From Streptomyces violaceusniger Tu 4113 (lineage in GTDB: Bacteria; Actinomycetota; Actinomycetes; Streptomycetales; Streptomycetaceae): a stretch of DNA of 64,000 nucleotides. Where the stretch lies: positions 9,362,001-9,426,000 of the forward strand of contig NC_015957.1 of NCBI RefSeq assembly GCF_000147815.2, written 5' to 3'. A model generated the notes under the pieces. The model searched no databases and was not told the origin of the DNA. It was given only the letters and a program-made list of their open reading frames with translations. Numbering within the stretch: the first letter of the stretch is position 1; each line of letters starts with the position of its first letter. Below, piece by piece: positions 48,721-57,635 of this stretch. The translations under genes were made by a program, and so were the position numbers.

Positions 48721-51081
48721 ATGACCGGCGAACTGGGCTTCACACCACATCTGCGGGTCGAGCCGGTGCCGGGCGAGGCCGTGTATCTCGTCTCCGAGCG
48801 CGGGGTCACGGCGCTGCACGGGCGGGCGATCGCCGCGCTCGCGCCGCTGCTCGACGGGTCACGGGACCTCGCCCACATCCTCACCGAGGCAGCCGCGCCC
48901 ACCGGCGCCGCGGGTCCGCCCGGCGCGGTCCCGGCCGGGCAGGCCGAGCACGTGATCGCCCGCCTCCGCGCGGCCGGGCTGGTCTCCGAGCGGGACCACC
49001 CCTGGACCCCCGAGGAGGCGTACTGGGAGCTGGCCGGGCTGAACACCGCGGACGGCTCCGTCCCGGCCCCCACGCCCCCGCCGTCCCGCCCCGTCGTGGC
49101 CCCGCTGGTCCTCGGCTCGGCCGACCCGGGCGAGGTGGTCCGGGCGCTGCGCGCCGCGGGGCTGAGGAGCGCGGAGCTGAGGACCGTGGACGGGAAGGCG
49201 GCGGACGGCGATCCGCCGGCTTCCGGGGCCCTTATCCCTCGGCGCGAGATATGTCAAATCGCCCCCCGTCAACATGACGACGCGGAACTCACCCTTGTGG
49301 TGTGCGACGACTACCTCGATCCGCGGCTCGCCGCCGTGGACGCCGCCCACCGCGCCGCCGGCCGTCGCTGGCTGCCCGTCAAACCGGTGGGCACCCAGGC
49401 GTGGCTGGGCCCGTTCCTCGGCGCCCCCGACGACCCGTGCTGGGTCTGTCTGGCCGACCGGCTGTGGCGCGGACGGCAGGCCGAGGCGTATCTCCAGCAC
49501 CGGCTCGGCCGCCCCGGACCGGTACCGCGCCCGCCCGCCTCACTGCCCGCTAGCCGCGCCGCCGCGCTCCAGCTCGCCGCCCTGGAGGCCGCCAAGTGGC
49601 TGGCCGGGCACCGGCATCCGGGCCAGCGGGAGCTGCGCACCCTGGACAGCCTCACCGCCACCGTGGACCGCCATCCGCTCTCCCGCCGCCCGCAGTGCGC
49701 CGGCTGCGGCGATCCGGCGCTGGTCGCGGCCCGGATACGGGCGCCCCTGGCGCTGCCGTCGCCACGGGAGCCGCTGGCCGAAACCCGCACCGACACCTCC
49801 CCGCGCCGGATCATGGAGCGCTACGGACATCTGGTGGACCCCGTCACCGGGCTGGTCACCGAGATCCGGCGCGATCCGCGCGGCCCCGCCATCCTCAACT
49901 GCTTCCACGCCCGCCACCCTTCGTACGCGGGAGCGGGCCCCCAAAGCGGCCTGGACGCCGTAAGGGCCGGGCTGCGGGCTGCCGCCCACGGTAAGGGCCG
50001 CACCGCCGAACAGGCGCGGGCGAGCGCGCTGTGCGAGGCCCTGGAGCACTACAGCGGCCATTTCCAGGGGGACGAGCCGCGGCAGCGCGCCCGCTATCGC
50101 GATCTGCACCCGGACGACGCGGTGCATCCGGACACCGTCCAGCTCTTCGACCCGCGTCAGTTCCGCGACCCCGCCCTCCCCGCGCGCCACCGGATCCGCG
50201 ATCCGTTCGACGAGGGCGCGGAGCTGGACTGGACCCCGCTGTGGTCGCTCACCGCCGAGCGCCACCGGCTGCTGCCCACCGCGCTGCTGTACTACGGCGC
50301 CCCGCAGCCCCCGGGCCGCCGCTGCTGCCGGGCGGACTCCAACGGCGCGGCGGCGGGCGGCACGCTGGCCGACGCCGTCGTACGGGGCTTCCTGGAGCTG
50401 GTGGAGCGGGACGCGGTCGCCCTGTGGTGGTACAACCGCACCCGGCAGCCCGCCGTGGCCCTCGACGCCTTCGACGACCCGTGGCTGGCCGAAGTGCGGG
50501 CCGCCCACCGGGGGTTGTGGCGCGAGGTGTGGGCCCTGGACCTCACCACGGACTTCGGCATCCCGGTGGTCGCCGCGCTCTCCCGGCGACTCGACAAGCC
50601 CGCCGAGGACATCACCCTCGGCTTCGGCGCCCACTTCGACCGGCACACCGCGCTGTGCCACGCCTTCGCCGAGCTGAACCAGATGCTCCCGGCGGTGGTC
50701 GAGGCCCGCGCCGACGGCGGGGGCTACGGCGCCGCCGAGCCCGAGGCGCTGCGCTGGTTCCGCACCGCGACTCTGGCCGACCACCCGTATCTGACGCCGG
50801 ATCCGGCCGCCGTACTGCCCACGGGGATATCCGGCCCCCCGGAGGGCGGCGCACTGGCCGCCGTAAGGGAGTTGGCGCGGCAACGCGGGATGGAGTTGCT
50901 GGTGCTGGACCAGACCCGGCCGGATGTGGGGCTGCCGGTGGCCAAGGTGCTGGTGCCCGGACTGCGCCCGCACTGGGCCCGGTTCGCGCCCGGCCGGCTC
51001 TTCGACGTCCCGGTCGCGCTCGGACGGCTGCCGGGGCCTACGCCCTATGCGGACCTCAACCCGATTCCGTTTTTCCTGTGA
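48721..51081 (+). CDS. fused TOMM cyclodehydratase (leader-binding/ThiF-like domain plus YcaO)
   Basis: 786 residues from ATG 48721, coupled to the precursor gene. Residues 1-90 look like a winged-helix leader-binding element (YLVSERGVTALHGRAIAALA, VIARLRAAGLVSE). Residues about 120-335 are the E1/ThiF-like part with two cysteine pairs (CWVC at 240/243, CAGC at 326/329) that should bind zinc. From about 375 to the end is YcaO: ALCEALEHYSGHF, SNGAAAGGTLADAVVRGFLE followed by LVERDAVALWWYNR for ATP and Mg, and a C-terminus PYADLNPIPFFL, a variant of the usual PxPxP end. It should convert Cys, Ser or Thr of the precursor to azolines. No flavin dehydrogenase gene is adjacent, so the product may stay as azolines. 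Confidence 0.93.
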   Translation: MTGELGFTPHLRVEPVPGEAVYLVSERGVTALHGRAIAALAPLLDGSRDLAHILTEAAAPTGAAGPPGAVPAGQAEHVIARLRAAGLVSERDHPWTPEEAYWELAGLNTADGSVPAPTPPPSRPVVAPLVLGSADPGEVVRALRAAGLRSAELRTVDGKAADGDPPASGALIPRREICQIAPRQHDDAELTLVVCDDYLDPRLAAVDAAHRAAGRRWLPVKPVGTQAWLGPFLGAPDDPCWVCLADRLWRGRQAEAYLQHRLGRPGPVPRPPASLPASRAAALQLAALEAAKWLAGHRHPGQRELRTLDSLTATVDRHPLSRRPQCAGCGDPALVAARIRAPLALPSPREPLAETRTDTSPRRIMERYGHLVDPVTGLVTEIRRDPRGPAILNCFHARHPSYAGAGPQSGLDAVRAGLRAAAHGKGRTAEQARASALCEALEHYSGHFQGDEPRQRARYRDLHPDDAVHPDTVQLFDPRQFRDPALPARHRIRDPFDEGAELDWTPLWSLTAERHRLLPTALLYYGAPQPPGRRCCRADSNGAAAGGTLADAVVRGFLELVERDAVALWWYNRTRQPAVALDAFDDPWLAEVRAAHRGLWREVWALDLTTDFGIPVVAALSRRLDKPAEDITLGFGAHFDRHTALCHAFAELNQMLPAVVEARADGGGYGAAEPEALRWFRTATLADHPYLTPDPAAVLPTGISGPPEGGALAAVRELARQRGMELLVLDQTRPDVGLPVAKVLVPGLRPHWARFAPGRLFDVPVALGRLPGPTPYADLNPIPFFL

Positions 51082-51204
51082 TCCCCCGTGATAACGAGTA
51101 ACTCTGCGTACACCATGAGCCTTCCACGCGGCCTCTCCACCCCCGGCAAAGATCGGATACTCTCGGGCAAGCCGCCCAATCCGGCCCGACCATCCGGAGG
51201 ACGA

Positions 51205-52476
51205 GTGCAGGGGAGCCTCTTGCCCGACGATGCCGGGAACCACCCACCGCGCCAGCACAACAATCTGGCGCCGCGCCTGGCCGTCGTCATCACGGTCCTC
51301 GTGCTGGTGGGCTACTTCGCCGTGGCCGTCACCTATGTGGTCGACGGCAATCGTTCGGGCAGGACGATCGACGCGGCGATGCTCGGGCTGGCGCTGCTGC
51401 CGATGACGATGCTGCTCTGCCTCCAGATGCTGCACTCCTTCCCCGGTCTCGCGCCCCGGCTCAGCGGCGCGCGCCGCTGGACGCTGACGCTCCAGGCGGT
51501 GCTGACCTTCGCCCCCTTCGCGGTCTTCAAGCACGCCTGGCTTGGCATGCCGGGCTTTCTGGCCGGCTCCTCGCTGCTGGTGCTGGCCCCGGCGCTGGCG
51601 TGGCCGATGTTCGCGGCCATCCTGCTGTGCACGGATGCGCTGCTCTTCCAGGTCGGCTTCGGCTGGGGCCAGGTCGCCTACACCTCGGTCTCCACCGCGC
51701 TGACCGGGCTGGTGGTCTTCGGGCTCTCACGGCTGTCCGGGCTGGTCGCCGAGGTGTCCCGGTCCCGGGCGGAACTGGCCCGGCTGGCGGTCGCCCAGGA
51801 GCGGCTGCGGTTCTCCCGGGATGTGCACGATCTGCTCGGGTACAGCCTGTCCACGATCACCCTCAAATGCGAGCTGGTGCACCGACTGGTCCCCCGGCAG
51901 AACTCCCGTGCCCAGCAGGAGCTTTCGGAGATCCTGCAGACTTGCCGTCAGGCCCTCGCCGACGTCAGGGCCGTGGCCAGCGGCTACCGCAAGATGTCGC
52001 TGTCGGCGGAGTCGGCGACGGCCCGCTCGATGCTGGCCGCGGCGGGTATCAGCGCCACGTCCGCGATCGACTGCGGACCGCTGCCGGAGCTGGTGGACAC
52101 GGTGCTGGCGAGCGTGTTGCGCGAGGGGCTGACCAATGTGCTGCGCCACAGCAAGGCCGACCACTGCGCGATCGAGGCGCGGCGCAGCGGGCACCAGGTG
52201 TGGCTGACCCTCGTCAACGACGGGGTGGGTCGGCCGTCCACGATCCTGCACACCGACAGCACCGACGGCGGCAGCGGAATCGGCAACCTCCGGGTCCGGG
52301 TGGAGAACCTCGGCGGGCGGCTGCGCGCGGGCGTACGGCCGGACGGCTGCTTCGAGTTACGGGCGGAGCTGGATGTGTCCGTGGCCGCGCCATCGAGGAG
52401 CGGCCGGGAGCGCGGCTCGAAGGGCTCGAATGACTCGAAGGAGGAGTACGGCCCGGGGCCGACCGTGACGGCGTGA
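51205..52476 (+). CDS. NarL-type sensor histidine kinase
   Basis: 423 residues from GTG 51205 (GGAGGACGA just upstream). About five to six membrane spans (VVITVLVLVGYFAVAVTYVV to AYTSVSTALTGLVVFGL) precede HisKA_3 with the phospho-histidine in RFSRDVHDLLGYSLSTITLK and a HATPase_c domain (REGLTNVLRHSKADHCAIEA, VNDGVGRPSTI, SGIGNLRVRVENLGGRL). There is no separate extracellular sensor, so it probably senses within the membrane. Codon 385 (52357-52359) is TTA, tying it to bldA. It is 123 bp downstream of the YcaO gene and convergent with a LuxR response regulator. Confidence 0.92.
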   Translation: MQGSLLPDDAGNHPPRQHNNLAPRLAVVITVLVLVGYFAVAVTYVVDGNRSGRTIDAAMLGLALLPMTMLLCLQMLHSFPGLAPRLSGARRWTLTLQAVLTFAPFAVFKHAWLGMPGFLAGSSLLVLAPALAWPMFAAILLCTDALLFQVGFGWGQVAYTSVSTALTGLVVFGLSRLSGLVAEVSRSRAELARLAVAQERLRFSRDVHDLLGYSLSTITLKCELVHRLVPRQNSRAQQELSEILQTCRQALADVRAVASGYRKMSLSAESATARSMLAAAGISATSAIDCGPLPELVDTVLASVLREGLTNVLRHSKADHCAIEARRSGHQVWLTLVNDGVGRPSTILHTDSTDGGSGIGNLRVRVENLGGRLRAGVRPDGCFELRAELDVSVAAPSRSGRERGSKGSNDSKEEYGPGPTVTA

Positions 52477-52532
52477 AGGCGTAAGGGCCTGACGGGCCTA
52501 TCGGTGTGACGGGCGTGAGGGCCTGACGCGTT

Positions 52533-53138
52533 CTACAGCCAGCCCGCCTCGCGGGCGATCCGGATGGCGTCGACCCGGTTGCGGGCGTCCAGCTTGGTCA
52601 CGGCGGAGGTCAGATAGTTGCGCACCGTGCCCACCGACAGAAACAGCTTGGCCGCGATCTGCGCGGACTCCTCCCCCTTCGCGGCGAACCGCAGAACCTC
52701 CAGCTCACGCGGCGTCAGCGGCTGCGGACCGTCGTCCAGGGCGGCCAGCGCGAGCTGTGGATCGATCACCCGCTCGCCCTGGGCGACGGCGCGGATGGCG
52801 TCGCTCAGCTTCTCGGGGCTGCTGTCCTTCAGCAGAAAGCCGGAGACATGGGCGGCCAGCGCCCGGCGCAGATTTCCGGGGCGGCCGAGGCTGGTGAGCA
52901 TCATGGTGCGGCATTCGGGAACGGCGGTGCTCAACTCGGCCGCGGCGGTGAGCCCGTCCATACCCGGCAGATCGATGTCGAGCACCGCGACATCCGGGCG
53001 GAGTTCACGGGCGCGCGGCAGGATATCGGCGCCGTTGGAGAAATCGGCCACCACCTCGATGTCCGGTTCGAATTCCAGCAGGGCGACCAATGCCTTGCGC
53101 AACATATGCATGTCTTCCGCGATCAGCACCCTGACCAT
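52533..53138 (-). CDS. NarL/LuxR-family response regulator
   Basis: 201 residues from ATG 53138 (GCAGGGGGCGGG before it). The receiver domain has VLIAEDMHMLRKALVALLEF, the phospho-acceptor Asp in DVAVLDIDLPGMDGLTAAAE, and Lys in VSGFLLKDSSPEKLSDAIRA. The C-terminal LuxR HTH reads LTPRELEVLRFAAKGEESAQ, IAAKLFLSVGTVRNYLTSAV-TKL. It is the obvious partner of the convergent kinase; the stops are 57 bp apart. Convergent rather than operonic arrangement of such a pair is less usual. It may control the RiPP genes or export/immunity genes elsewhere. Confidence 0.94.
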   Translation of the reverse strand: MVRVLIAEDMHMLRKALVALLEFEPDIEVVADFSNGADILPRARELRPDVAVLDIDLPGMDGLTAAAELSTAVPECRTMMLTSLGRPGNLRRALAAHVSGFLLKDSSPEKLSDAIRAVAQGERVIDPQLALAALDDGPQPLTPRELEVLRFAAKGEESAQIAAKLFLSVGTVRNYLTSAVTKLDARNRVDAIRIAREAGWL

Positions 53139-53279
53139 CCCGCCCCCTGCTTTCCCCGCCCCGTCATCACCCCGCATGCCGATTATTCCCCCGCTCTCCC
53201 GGCCCTTCCATAGATTCGCGGGCAGATGCGCCCGTCGAACGCATATCTCGTTGCGCGAGCGCGACCGCGCGCCCCCTTG

Positions 53280-53990
53280 TCATGCCGCACCACCCCGCCA
53301 GGGCTCACCGGCCTCCGGCCCGAACTCGGCGTGCAGTGCGCGCACTTCACCCCGCAGACAGCGCTCGCGCAGCAGGGCGCGCCGTACCTTGGCGGTTCCC
53401 GCCCCGCGCACGGTGCCGGGGCGCACCAGCAGCAGCGCGCCGGTCACGACACCGAACTCCTCCGCGATCAGGGCGCGGATCCGCGCCGCCGGCCGGGGCA
53501 GCCCGGTGCGCGCCCCGCCCGCCGTACGGACGACCTCCTGGACGACCATCAGCGCCCCCGCGCCGGGCCCCGCGCAGAACACCCGGGCCGACCCCAGCGC
53601 CCGTGCGCAGCACAGCAGTTCGCGCTCCACGTCCTGTGGATGCAGGGTGTGGCCGTCCACCAGGAGGGCGTCACGGACCCGGCCGGTCATCCGGAGCCGG
53701 CCGTTCACCGTAAGGCCGAGGTCGCCGGTGCGCAGAAAACCGCCCGGGCCCTCGGCGACGCGGGCGGCGAACAGCAGCGCGGTGTCCGGCGGACCGCCCC
53801 AGTGGCCGGTGGCGACGGCGGGGCCGCGCACCCAGATCTCCCCGGGCGCCCTATCCGGCAGCCGGCTCGGCCAGATTCGCGTGTCGCGGCATTCTCAGCT
53901 CCCGGGCGCCCGACGTCGGAAAGGGGCCCACGCTCTCGAAGCGGCACCTCGAAGCCGACTTGATCACCGGTTATGACGCGCGGCGGCCAT
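53280..53990 (-). pseudogene. remnant of a fatty-acyl-AMP ligase/adenylate-forming enzyme (C-terminal part)
   Basis: The last 180 codons read as the end of a FAAL-type adenylating enzyme: GEIWVRGPAVATGHW, GFLRTGDLGLTVNGRLRMTG (motifs A7/A8), then RVRDALLVDGHTLHPQDVER (the FAAL/FACL-type hinge). The catalytic lysine region is TVRGAGTAKVRRALL. Upstream of APGEIW the frame is broken by stops, and related sequence continues in another frame (VGFEVPLRERGPLSDVG). The N-terminal AMP-binding half is absent. It is a decayed gene, perhaps left from a biosynthetic cluster. Confidence 0.7.
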
Positions 53991-54080
53991 CGGCGCGGCT
54001 CCGTCAGCCGCCCGACCTGGTCATCTGCGCGGCCTCGACAGCGGCCCGGCCAGTCGTAGGAGATCGGCGCGGCACCGTCA

Positions 54081-55346
54081 TCACCGCGCCCGGCGGTTGA
54101 CCCGGACGGTCCAGCCCCCGTCAGCGGCGCGGCCGGCCACTGTGATCCGTACGGAGTCCTCCTTGACCGACAGGCTGTCGCCGACGCCGAGCGGGGCGTC
54201 GGCGAGTTCGGGGTAGACCGACTCGTTCCAGCAGGCGGAGGTGGCGGGGTGGCCGTCCAGCACCTGGACGGGGCCGTCACCCGACGCCTTGTCGTTGTGG
54301 ACGCGGTAGACCAGCACGCCCTCGGTGCAGGTGCTCGCGTCGTTGCCACGGCCGCCGCGCGCCTCGATGGCCAGCGCGGTGGTGGGCCCGGTGCGGACGA
54401 CGACCAGCCGGGTGCGGGTGTCGGCGCCGGGCCCGCCCCGCGCCATGGGTGCGGCGAGGGGCTGGAGGGTGTATCGGCGCGGACCGATGGCGCGGTCGCA
54501 GGCCACCTGGCGCGCGCCGAGCCAGCCGAGCTTCCACTTGTGCCAGCCGAACGGATCGGGTGCCATGCCGAACTGGCTTCCCATCAAATCCCAGTCGCCG
54601 ACGTAGGTGTCCCATTCGGCGCTGGCGTCGGTGTCCTTCGGCCGGTGGTAGAGGTCGGGGAGGTCGAAGACATGGCCGGTCTCATGGGCCAGGACATTGC
54701 GGTCCGGCGGATGGTGTTCGAAAACAGTGACCAGACGGCGCAGATCAACACCATCGGCGCGCAGTGGCTTTTCGAAGTTGACCACTTTCGTCGCGTCGGC
54801 GTCCACACCGGGAGCATCGGGGTCGGCGACCAGATAGACGAGGTCATAGCGGCCGAAGTCGAGGTGCGGATCGGCGGACGCGATGGCGTCGCGCAGATAC
54901 GCGGCGCGGCGCTTGGCATTCCAGTCGCGCTGTATGGCGTACGCGGTGGAGCGCTGGGGCATGGTGAGCCAGCGTCGCAGTGGATGCACCCGGAGCGCGA
55001 ACTTCCCGTAGGACGCCCGCTTGAAGAAGTCGGGGGTCGCGGGAATATGGTCGGCGGCCAACCGGGCCGGGGTTACTCTGGGCTTGGCGTCCGGGAACGA
55101 CAGGAAGACCATCGCCGCGTCCAATCGGCGCACCGGGCGCGGATAGCGGGAGTTCCAGGTGTCCAGGCCCTCCGAATGGTGGGCGTCGGTACGTTCCAGG
55201 TCACAGGGTCCGCCGGGGCCGGCCGCGACAGCGGGGCCCGCCACCACGGTGGTCGCGATGAGCGCGCTCAACGAGGTCAGCAGGGCCCCGGTCCGGCGCA
55301 GCCGAGGCTGTCGGTGCACCCCCTCGGGTACCTGAGGACGCACCAT
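54081..55346 (-). CDS. secreted M6-type zinc metalloprotease
   Basis: 421 residues from ATG 55346 (GGGAGG 5 nt upstream). Signal peptide: GALLTSLSALIATTVVAGPA-VAAG. The zinc site is NVLAHETGHVFDLPDLYHR, an HExGHxxxxxD metzincin-like arrangement as in M6/immune-inhibitor-A-like proteases. DWDLMGSQFGMAPDPFGWHK supplies the Met-turn. The C-terminal part (GRRYTLQPLAAPMARGGPGA to WTVRVNRRAR) is beta-rich, with two cysteines (STCTEG, SACWNE). It degrades extracellular protein. The gene is monocistronic, divergent from the c-di-GMP enzyme gene. Confidence 0.92.
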   Translation of the reverse strand: MVRPQVPEGVHRQPRLRRTGALLTSLSALIATTVVAGPAVAAGPGGPCDLERTDAHHSEGLDTWNSRYPRPVRRLDAAMVFLSFPDAKPRVTPARLAADHIPATPDFFKRASYGKFALRVHPLRRWLTMPQRSTAYAIQRDWNAKRRAAYLRDAIASADPHLDFGRYDLVYLVADPDAPGVDADATKVVNFEKPLRADGVDLRRLVTVFEHHPPDRNVLAHETGHVFDLPDLYHRPKDTDASAEWDTYVGDWDLMGSQFGMAPDPFGWHKWKLGWLGARQVACDRAIGPRRYTLQPLAAPMARGGPGADTRTRLVVVRTGPTTALAIEARGGRGNDASTCTEGVLVYRVHNDKASGDGPVQVLDGHPATSACWNESVYPELADAPLGVGDSLSVKEDSVRITVAGRAADGGWTVRVNRRAR

Positions 55347-55712
55347 GTCGACCTCCCGGGCGTAGTCCGAACACCCACTCCACCCTGAGGTGAATTGGCG
55401 AGGTACGCCCTGTTGGGATGGGCTGGTCGAGTGAAGAGGCCGCGATCCGGGTACGTAACAGACGGTCACAATCGGTCAGAGCGGCTGTTGGCCCGCGCAG
55501 AGTCGAACAGATACGACCAAACACATTGTCAAGGCGGCGGTGAGCGCGATGACGTCGATGGAACGCCCGGAGTACGAGCCCCTATGATCGGCACACGTCC
55601 AGCGGGGAATCCCCCTTCAGGCAGGAAATTACGGTCTGCCCGGCACCCGGTGTGAGACAACAAGATGCGTACGAACAACCTGGACACAACGAACGCCACG
55701 CGGGAGCGAGCG
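55347..55712. other. divergent intergenic region with a possible -10 element
   Basis: 366 bp between the M6 protease and the GGDEF-EAL gene. TATGAT at 55583-55588 is a good -10 hexamer on the plus strand, with GGAACG 17 nt upstream rather than a TTGACA-like -35. No convincing BldD box, RNA gene or protein-like frame was found. Confidence 0.45.
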
Positions 55713-57635
55713 GTGAGCGGAATCCCTGACGGGCAGGGCCGCGCCCTGGGCGCGACGCTGCCGACGATCACAGAGCGTGATGTTGCCCCCAGCGTCCTCC
55801 CTGTTGCGGAGGACGCCGGCGCACCTCGCCCGACCATCGGCGCGCCGTCGGCCCCGGGCGCGCCCCCAGCCCTGGGCACGCCCCCGACCCCGGGGGCGCC
55901 CTCGGCGCCAGGCGCGCCCCCGGGCGCTGGCCCAACCCCGGGCCCCGCGCCCGGCGACTACCGCGCCGCCTTCAATGTGGCGCGCCTCGCCATGGCCGTC
56001 GTCGACCGCGAGGGCAGAGTGCGCGACGCCAACCCCGCGCTCGGCGCCCTGCTCGGCACCGATCCGGCCGTGCTGACCACCCGCAGCGCGGCGGATCTGG
56101 CCAATCTGCGCGAGGATCCGCGCACCTGGAAGGAGTACCGGGACGTCCTGGGCGGCCGTCTCGCGCGGCTGCGCCGCACCCGTCGCCTGCTGCGCCCCGA
56201 CGGCCATGCCCTGTGGGCCGAGATCACCATCGAGCCCGCGCCGGACAGCCGCACTCTGCTGCTGTCGATGGCCGACATCAGCGATCAGCGGGATCTCCAG
56301 GGGCGGCTGCGCCATCTGCAGATGCACGATCCGGTGACCCGGCTGCCCAACCGCAGCCTGTTCTTCGAGCGGATGACCTCGGCGCTGGAGGCGGCCACCT
56401 ACGACCACGGGGGCACCGGCCGGATCGGGCTCTGCTATCTCGACCTGGACGGTTTCAAGGCGGTCAACGACACCCTCGGCCACCGGGTCGGCGACCGGCT
56501 GCTCGGCGCGGTCGCCCAGCGGCTCACCGAATACGCGGCGCCCGGCGGCCATCTGGTGGCGCGGCTCGGCGGGGACGAGTTCGCGCTGCTGGTCCGCAAC
56601 TCCACCGGCACCGAGCAGCTCTGCGACCTCGCCCGGTCGCTGCTGGCCGCCCTGCAGGAACCGTTCGACGTGGGCGGGCAGCGGCTGTCGGTGTCGGCGA
56701 GCATCGGCGTGGTGGAGCGGCCCGCGGCCGGCACCCACACCACCTGGCTGATGCAGGCCGCGGACACCACGCTGTACTGGGCGAAGGAGGACGGCAAGGC
56801 GCGCTGGACGCTCTTCGACCCGGAGCGCAACGCCCATCGGATGACCCGGCAGGCGCTGTCCAGCACCCTGCGCCCGGCGGTCGAGCGGGACGAGTTCGTA
56901 CTCGACTACCAGCCGCTGGTGGGGCTGGGCGACGGGGTCGTCCGCGGGGTGGAGGCGCTGGTGCGCTGGGACCATCCGCAGTTCGGGCGGCTGTCACCGA
57001 ACCGGTTCATCCCGCTGGCCGAGGAGAACGGCGCGATCGTGCCGCTGGGCCGGTGGGTGCTGCGCACCGCCTGCCGCCAGGCCCGCGTCTGGCAGCTCGC
57101 CAATCCGACCCATCCGCTGGTCGTCAGCGTCAATGTGGCGGTCCGCCAGGTGTGGGACTCGGACCTGGTCGCCGACGTCGGCACGATCCTGGCGGAGACC
57201 GGGCTGCCGCCGCATCTGCTGCAGCTGGAGCTGACCGAGTCGGCGGTGATGGGGTCGACGGGGCGTCCGCTGCAGGCGCTGCAGCGGCTCAGCGACATGG
57301 GAGTGCCCATCGCGATCGACGACTTCGGGACGGGCTACTCCAACCTCGCCTATCTCAGCCGGCTGCCGGTCTCCACGCTCAAGCTGGACGGCTCGTTCGT
57401 CCAGGGATTCCGGGCCGAGGAGCATCCGAATCCGGCCGACGAGACCATCGTCGAGGCGCTGGTGCAGCTCGCGCACCGGCTGGGCCTCACGGTGACGGCC
57501 GAATGTGTGGAGAGCGCCGAGCAGGCGGAGCGGCTGAGGCGGATCGGCTGCGACACGGGACAGGGGTGGTTCTACTCCCGTCCGGTGCCGCCGGACCGCA
57601 TACAGACGATGATCACCTGCCCGGCCTCTGGCTAG
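55713..57635 (+). CDS. PAS-GGDEF-EAL cyclic-di-GMP enzyme
   Basis: 640 residues from GTG 55713 (GGGAG 6 nt upstream); ATG 55665 would add 16. A Pro/Gly/Ala-rich N-terminus is followed by a PAS domain (FNVARLAMAVVDREGRVRDA, about 80-190). The GGDEF domain has intact HLVARLGGDEFALLV and the preceding LCYLDLDGFKAVNDTLGHRV. The EAL domain has VRGVEALVRWDHPQFGRLSP, PIAIDDFGTGYSNLAYLSRL (DDFGTG loop) and VTAECVESAEQAERLR. Both catalytic motifs are complete, so the protein could make and break c-di-GMP, the signal that controls BldD and development in Streptomyces. No membrane spans; probably cytoplasmic. Confidence 0.95.
   Translation: MSGIPDGQGRALGATLPTITERDVAPSVLPVAEDAGAPRPTIGAPSAPGAPPALGTPPTPGAPSAPGAPPGAGPTPGPAPGDYRAAFNVARLAMAVVDREGRVRDANPALGALLGTDPAVLTTRSAADLANLREDPRTWKEYRDVLGGRLARLRRTRRLLRPDGHALWAEITIEPAPDSRTLLLSMADISDQRDLQGRLRHLQMHDPVTRLPNRSLFFERMTSALEAATYDHGGTGRIGLCYLDLDGFKAVNDTLGHRVGDRLLGAVAQRLTEYAAPGGHLVARLGGDEFALLVRNSTGTEQLCDLARSLLAALQEPFDVGGQRLSVSASIGVVERPAAGTHTTWLMQAADTTLYWAKEDGKARWTLFDPERNAHRMTRQALSSTLRPAVERDEFVLDYQPLVGLGDGVVRGVEALVRWDHPQFGRLSPNRFIPLAEENGAIVPLGRWVLRTACRQARVWQLANPTHPLVVSVNVAVRQVWDSDLVADVGTILAETGLPPHLLQLELTESAVMGSTGRPLQALQRLSDMGVPIAIDDFGTGYSNLAYLSRLPVSTLKLDGSFVQGFRAEEHPNPADETIVEALVQLAHRLGLTVTAECVESAEQAERLRRIGCDTGQGWFYSRPVPPDRIQTMITCPASG

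Noticed and set aside
53280..53831. NRPS adenylation domain
   Set aside because: The hinge region VDGHTLHPQDVER fits FAAL-type ligases, there is no carrier or condensation domain, and the gene is broken.
55395..55655. An 86-codon plus-strand frame upstream of the GGDEF-EAL gene
   Set aside because: No ribosome-binding site, no domain, Arg-rich composition, and it lies in a region that must contain divergent promoters.
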